This document shows positions 6,423 to 8,923 of a DNA stretch of 8,923 bases, one piece after another. This stretch comes from Pseudomonadota bacterium (lineage in GTDB: Bacteria; Myxococcota; Polyangia; Polyangiales; Polyangiaceae). Under the pieces are notes generated by a model that was not told the origin of the DNA, searched no databases, and saw only the letters and a program-made list of their open reading frames with translations. Numbering within the stretch: the stretch's first letter is position 1; each line of letters starts with the position of its first letter. Made by a program: the position numbers and the translations under genes. The stretch spans positions 1-8,923 of the forward strand of contig JAEZYO010000266.1 in NCBI GenBank assembly GCA_023419055.1. Direction: 5' to 3'.

Positions 6423-7283
6423 TCAGCTCTTGTCGAGCAGGCCGCGCAAGCGTGCCGGGGGGATGCGGTACTCGGTCTTGCAGTACTCGCACTCGATCTC
6501 CAGCACTTCACCCGAGCTCAACAGATGCTCGAGATCGCTCCGCCCCAGAGTCGCCAGGGCCTCGACGACGCGGAGCTCGTCGCACCAGCAGTCGAACCCG
6601 ATTTCGCTCTCTTCCAGGCGGGTGAACGGCATGCCGTAGAGCAGCTGCTCGAGGAGCCAAGAGGGCGAGAATTCGTCACTCTCCAGGTGCGAGTCGATGC
6701 TCTCCCAGTCGCGCAGGCGCTCGGTCATGACCATCAGCGGGCCGCGCCCGACCTCGGGCAAGAGCTGCACGAGGTAGCCGCCGGAAGCGACGATGCCCTG
6801 CTCGTTCACGAGCGTGCCGACGGCGATCATGCTGACGACCTGCTCCGAGGACTGCATGTACGCCATGAGCGCGCTCGAGATGCCGCCCTCGGTCGGGACC
6901 GCGGCGATGCCCTGGTTGATGCCGCCCTTCGGCAACGACCGCATCATCTGAATGACCGCGCCGTCAGCCAGCGAGAGCTCCTGCTTCTCGGGCACTTGAA
7001 CCAGCCCGCGCGTCTTGCCCGAGGGGTGAGAGTCCGCCACCAGGCTTCCCGTACTGTCCGCGCCTTTCAGGATGCCCTGCACGCGGTAGTTCGGGGCCAT
7101 GGTCTCGCGGTATAGGACCGCGCCGGTGAGCAAATCACCGAAATGACGCGCGGTCGCGCCCGCGACGCGCTGAGCCTCCACCGCGCCACGCACGGTGCGG
7201 GTGGTCAGCGCCGTAATCACCCGGAACGCACCGTCGTCGGTGATCGCTCTGAGCACGGTATCGGGGCGGCTCGCCATGGTCAT
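6423..7283 (-). CDS. hslO: Hsp33 redox-regulated holdase chaperone
   Basis: Cytoplasmic chaperone that is inactive when its C-terminal zinc site is reduced and becomes a holdase when oxidised and unfolded. The 286-aa length matches the family. The N-terminal core includes FRVITALTTRTV, THR-like ATARHFGDLLTGAVLY and KGADSTGSLVADSHPSGKTRG. The zinc switch is complete: C232-W-C234 and, 30 residues later, C265-E-Y-C268, in the context FDCWCDELRVVEALATLGRSDLE and IECEYCKTEYRI. The usual family spacing is CxC-x27-32-CxxC, so all redox cysteines are present. Two ATGs compete. The one at 7283 begins 1 nt after the yacG stop (TGA-G-ATG). The one at 7277 has GAG six bases upstream and would shorten the protein by two residues. 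I report 7283 but do not consider it settled. A longer frame to 7355 overlaps yacG and is unlikely. Stop TGA at 6423-6425. Confidence 0.95.
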   Translation of the reverse strand: MTMASRPDTVLRAITDDGAFRVITALTTRTVRGAVEAQRVAGATARHFGDLLTGAVLYRETMAPNYRVQGILKGADSTGSLVADSHPSGKTRGLVQVPEKQELSLADGAVIQMMRSLPKGGINQGIAAVPTEGGISSALMAYMQSSEQVVSMIAVGTLVNEQGIVASGGYLVQLLPEVGRGPLMVMTERLRDWESIDSHLESDEFSPSWLLEQLLYGMPFTRLEESEIGFDCWCDELRVVEALATLGRSDLEHLLSSGEVLEIECEYCKTEYRIPPARLRGLLDKS

Positions 7284-7284
7284 C

Positions 7285-7473
7285 TCAGTTGTTGAGCTTG
7301 TATTCGTCTTCGACGGGCTCGCCCGGACGAAGCGGTGAAGAGATGCGATAAGCACCTTTCAACCAGTTGTCGAGATCCGCGAGCTTGCAGCGCTGCGAGC
7401 AGAACGGTCTCGGCTCGAAGTCGTTGGGAGCGTTCTCGATCACGCTCTTGCAAATGGGACACTGAATCTTCAC
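7285..7473 (-). CDS. yacG: YacG-type zinc-binding DNA gyrase inhibitor
   Basis: A 62-aa protein recognised from its zinc finger: C5-P-I-C8 and C25-S-Q-R-C29, with the family block RPFCSQRCKLADLDNWL and then YRIS. In Escherichia coli YacG binds GyrB and inhibits DNA gyrase; that role is transferred here by family only. The start is a GTG at 7473 (V-K-I-Q-C), which places the first cysteine at residue 5 as in relatives. No clear Shine-Dalgarno precedes it, and the open frame continues upstream antiparallel to the conserved hemL reading without any ATG that makes sense. The acidic C-terminal tail (EPVEDEYKLNN) is typical of the family's variable end. It lies 47 bp after hemL and 1 bp before hslO, so it is an operon member and easily missed because of its size and GTG start. 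Confidence 0.9.
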   Translation of the reverse strand: MKIQCPICKSVIENAPNDFEPRPFCSQRCKLADLDNWLKGAYRISSPLRPGEPVEDEYKLNN

Positions 7474-7520
7474 GGCGCTGCCGGGCAGTCTACCCGACCG
7501 AGCGCGCGAGGACCAGCCGC
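7474..7520 (-). other. Short hemL-yacG spacer
   Basis: This is the 47-bp gap between the hemL stop (TAG, 7521-7523) and the yacG GTG. It holds only a 4-bp stem (CGGG/CCCG) around 7484-7499 without a T run, so I see no terminator, and readthrough into yacG is likely. Confidence 0.4.
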
Positions 7521-8798
7521 CTAGGACCGGAGCGCGGCCTCTGCAGCGCTGCAAGTCCGGTCGATGTCTTCGTCGGAGTGAGCCACCGAGATGAAGGCAG
7601 CTTCGAACTGCGAGGGCGGCCAGTACACCCCGCGGTCGAGCAGACCGCGGTGGAAGTGAGCGAACCGCTTGGTGTCCGACCTCAGCGCGTCCTGAAACGA
7701 TCGCACCCGGTCCGCGTTGAAAAACAGCGTGATCATCGAGCCGACGCGCTGGACCACTCCGGGCACGCCGCTCCTCGAGAGGGCCGCGACGAGGCCCGCT
7801 TCGAGCCGCTCCCCCAGCGCTTCGAGTCGCGCGTACGCCGCGCCGTCGAGCGCCGAGAGCGTGGCGAGCCCGGCCGCGACGGCCAGCGGGTTTCCACTGA
7901 GAGTGCCCGCCTGATACACCGGGCCGAGCGGCGCGACGGCTTGCAGGATGTCGCGCCGGCCGCCATACGCGGCGAGGGGCATTCCTCCTCCGACGACCTT
8001 GCCGAGGCACGTGAGCGGGGGCTTGATTCCGTAGCGCTCCTGGGCGCCTCCGGCGGCGAGCCGGCTGCCGGTCATCACCTCGTCGAAGATCGCGAGAGCG
8101 CCGTGGCGCTCGCACTCCGAAACGATGGTCTCCAAGAAGCCGGGCTCCGGCGGTACGCAGCCCATGTTGCCGGCCACGGGCTCGACGATCACCGCGGCGA
8201 TCTCACGGCCGCGCGCCGCGAAGAGCTGCTCGAGCGCGCCGCGATCGTTATAGGGCAGGGTGGCCGTGTGCTCGACGATCGAGGCCGGTACCCCCGCGGA
8301 ATCGGGGTTCCCGAAGGTGGCGGCTCCGCTGCCTGCTTTGACCAGCAGCGGATCCGCGTGGCCGTGATAAGCGCCGTCGAATTTCACGATCACGCTGCGA
8401 CCAGTGAAGCCGCGAGCGAGCCTGAGCGCGCTCATGGTCGCTTCCGTTCCGCTCGAAACGCAGCGCAGCATCTCGATGCTCGGATAGCGGGCGATGACGG
8501 CCTCCGCGAAGTCGACTTCGCCGGCGGTAGGCGCCCCGAAGGAGAGGCCCTTCTCGGCAGCGCGCTGCACCGCCTGCACGACGCTCGGATGGGCGTGCCC
8601 GAGGATCGCCGGGCCCCAGGAGCCGATGTAATCGACGTACTCTTTTCCGTCCGCTCCGTAGAGCTTGGACCCGGCGGCGCGCTCGACGAAGACGGGGTCG
8701 CCGCCCACGGCGCGAAACGCGCGAACCGGGCTGTTGACGCCGCCGGGCAAGACGCGCCCTGCGCGAGCGAAGAGCTCCTTCGAGGCCAGGTCAGTCAT
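7521..8798 (-). CDS. hemL: Glutamate-1-semialdehyde 2,1-aminomutase
   Basis: PLP enzyme that converts glutamate-1-semialdehyde to 5-aminolevulinate, the last step of the C5 route into heme and other tetrapyrroles; cytoplasmic. Family blocks run in order: [41 protein letters not shown], the gating-loop region DGAYHGHAD through [36 protein letters not shown] (D239) and [18 protein letters not shown] with the PLP lysine K267, then [14 protein letters not shown]. At 425 aa the length is normal. I chose the ATG at 8798 because it puts about 10 residues before the conserved LFARA block, as in relatives, and has GAAGAG upstream (4-nt spacing). The ATG at 8810 would add MKSR and lacks a site. One oddity: the family's MTGFR is MTGSR here. 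It is the first gene of a same-strand run of four, so its promoter is expected at 8799-8923 or beyond. Confidence 0.96.
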   Translation of the reverse strand: MTDLASKELFARAGRVLPGGVNSPVRAFRAVGGDPVFVERAAGSKLYGADGKEYVDYIGSWGPAILGHAHPSVVQAVQRAAEKGLSFGAPTAGEVDFAEAVIARYPSIEMLRCVSSGTEATMSALRLARGFTGRSVIVKFDGAYHGHADPLLVKAGSGAATFGNPDSAGVPASIVEHTATLPYNDRGALEQLFAARGREIAAVIVEPVAGNMGCVPPEPGFLETIVSECERHGALAIFDEVMTGSRLAAGGAQERYGIKPPLTCLGKVVGGGMPLAAYGGRRDILQAVAPLGPVYQAGTLSGNPLAVAAGLATLSALDGAAYARLEALGERLEAGLVAALSRSGVPGVVQRVGSMITLFFNADRVRSFQDALRSDTKRFAHFHRGLLDRGVYWPPSQFEAAFISVAHSDEDIDRTCSAAEAALRS

Positions 8799-8923
8799 GC
8801 GGCTCTTCATAGTCGGACCCGTGAGGCCTGGCCACCCCTCTGACGGGCAGCGCGAGCCGTCTCGGCGTGCCGTGGCCCTGGGCCGGAGGAGCGGGCTATC
8901 CCGCGTCGTCGTCCGCCCCGCAG
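8799..8923 (-). promoter_or_regulatory. Upstream region of the hemL cluster
   Basis: These 125 bp are GC-rich, with no convincing -35/-10 pair and no recognisable operator. On the - strand one frame reads from the window edge to a TAG at 8896-8898 (ending CGADDDAG), which could be the last codons of an upstream gene; 25 nt are too few to judge. There is a small imperfect dyad around 8820-8834 (GTG-a-GGCC-t-GGCC-AC). Confidence 0.25.

Noticed and set aside
5381..6511. 376-codon - strand frame overlapping the nucleotidase
   Set aside because: It is an alternative frame of the same strand with an Arg/Ala-rich translation; all metallophosphatase motifs are in the other frame.
7335..8843. 502-codon + strand open frame opposite hemL and yacG
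   Set aside because: It is antisense to an unambiguous hemL. Its His/Arg/Glu-rich translation has no recognisable motif.
8899..8923. Possible C-terminal end of an upstream - strand gene (ending CGADDDAG)
   Set aside because: Eight codons at the window edge cannot be distinguished from chance.
1..8923. Mobile element, defence system, CRISPR or phage island
   Set aside because: No transposase, integrase, direct-repeat array or defence-type domain was seen on either strand; gene content and base composition look uniform and chromosomal.

Overview
The window is about two-thirds GC, with strong third-position GC bias that creates long antisense shadow frames. It carries several lipobox-bearing surface proteins with Ala/Pro-rich linkers, a di-heme peroxidase of the MauG/CcpA type and a C5-pathway hemL. 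Together these suggest a delta-proteobacterial/Myxococcota-like chromosome (possibly Polyangiales). That placement is an inference from style and gene content; no rRNA or other phylogenetic marker is present. I see no IS element, phage gene, CRISPR array, tRNA or rRNA.

Layout, left to right. (1) The 3' two-thirds of a GlxA-type AraC-family regulator on the + strand, cut by the window edge. A long bipartite inverted repeat (675-726) follows and separates it from a convergent gene. (2) A - strand gene for a lipoprotein with a class I methyltransferase domain (COG4798-like) and Ala/Pro-rich tails. (3) A second - strand methyltransferase with an N-terminal CxxC...CxxC zinc ribbon. (4) A 342-bp divergent intergenic region. 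(5) A + strand di-heme cytochrome c peroxidase-like lipoprotein. Its stop codon overlaps the stop of the convergent operon in a single CTAG. (6) A - strand cluster of four genes, in transcription order hemL (glutamate-1-semialdehyde aminomutase), yacG (62-aa zinc protein with a GTG start), hslO (Hsp33) and a lipoprotein 5'-nucleotidase/metallophosphoesterase. Gaps within the cluster are 47, 1 and 17 bp.

The four-gene cluster looks like one transcription unit. It joins tetrapyrrole synthesis, a predicted gyrase-modulating zinc protein, a redox-activated chaperone and an extracytoplasmic nucleotidase. The convergent peroxidase consumes heme and deals with peroxide, so a loose oxidative-stress/heme theme can be proposed, but the sequence shows only proximity. 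The remaining genes look like independent housekeeping or accessory functions. I do not see a convincing undescribed system here. The points most worth a second look are the lipid-anchored methyltransferase, the shared convergent stop codons, and the tight yacG-hslO junction.
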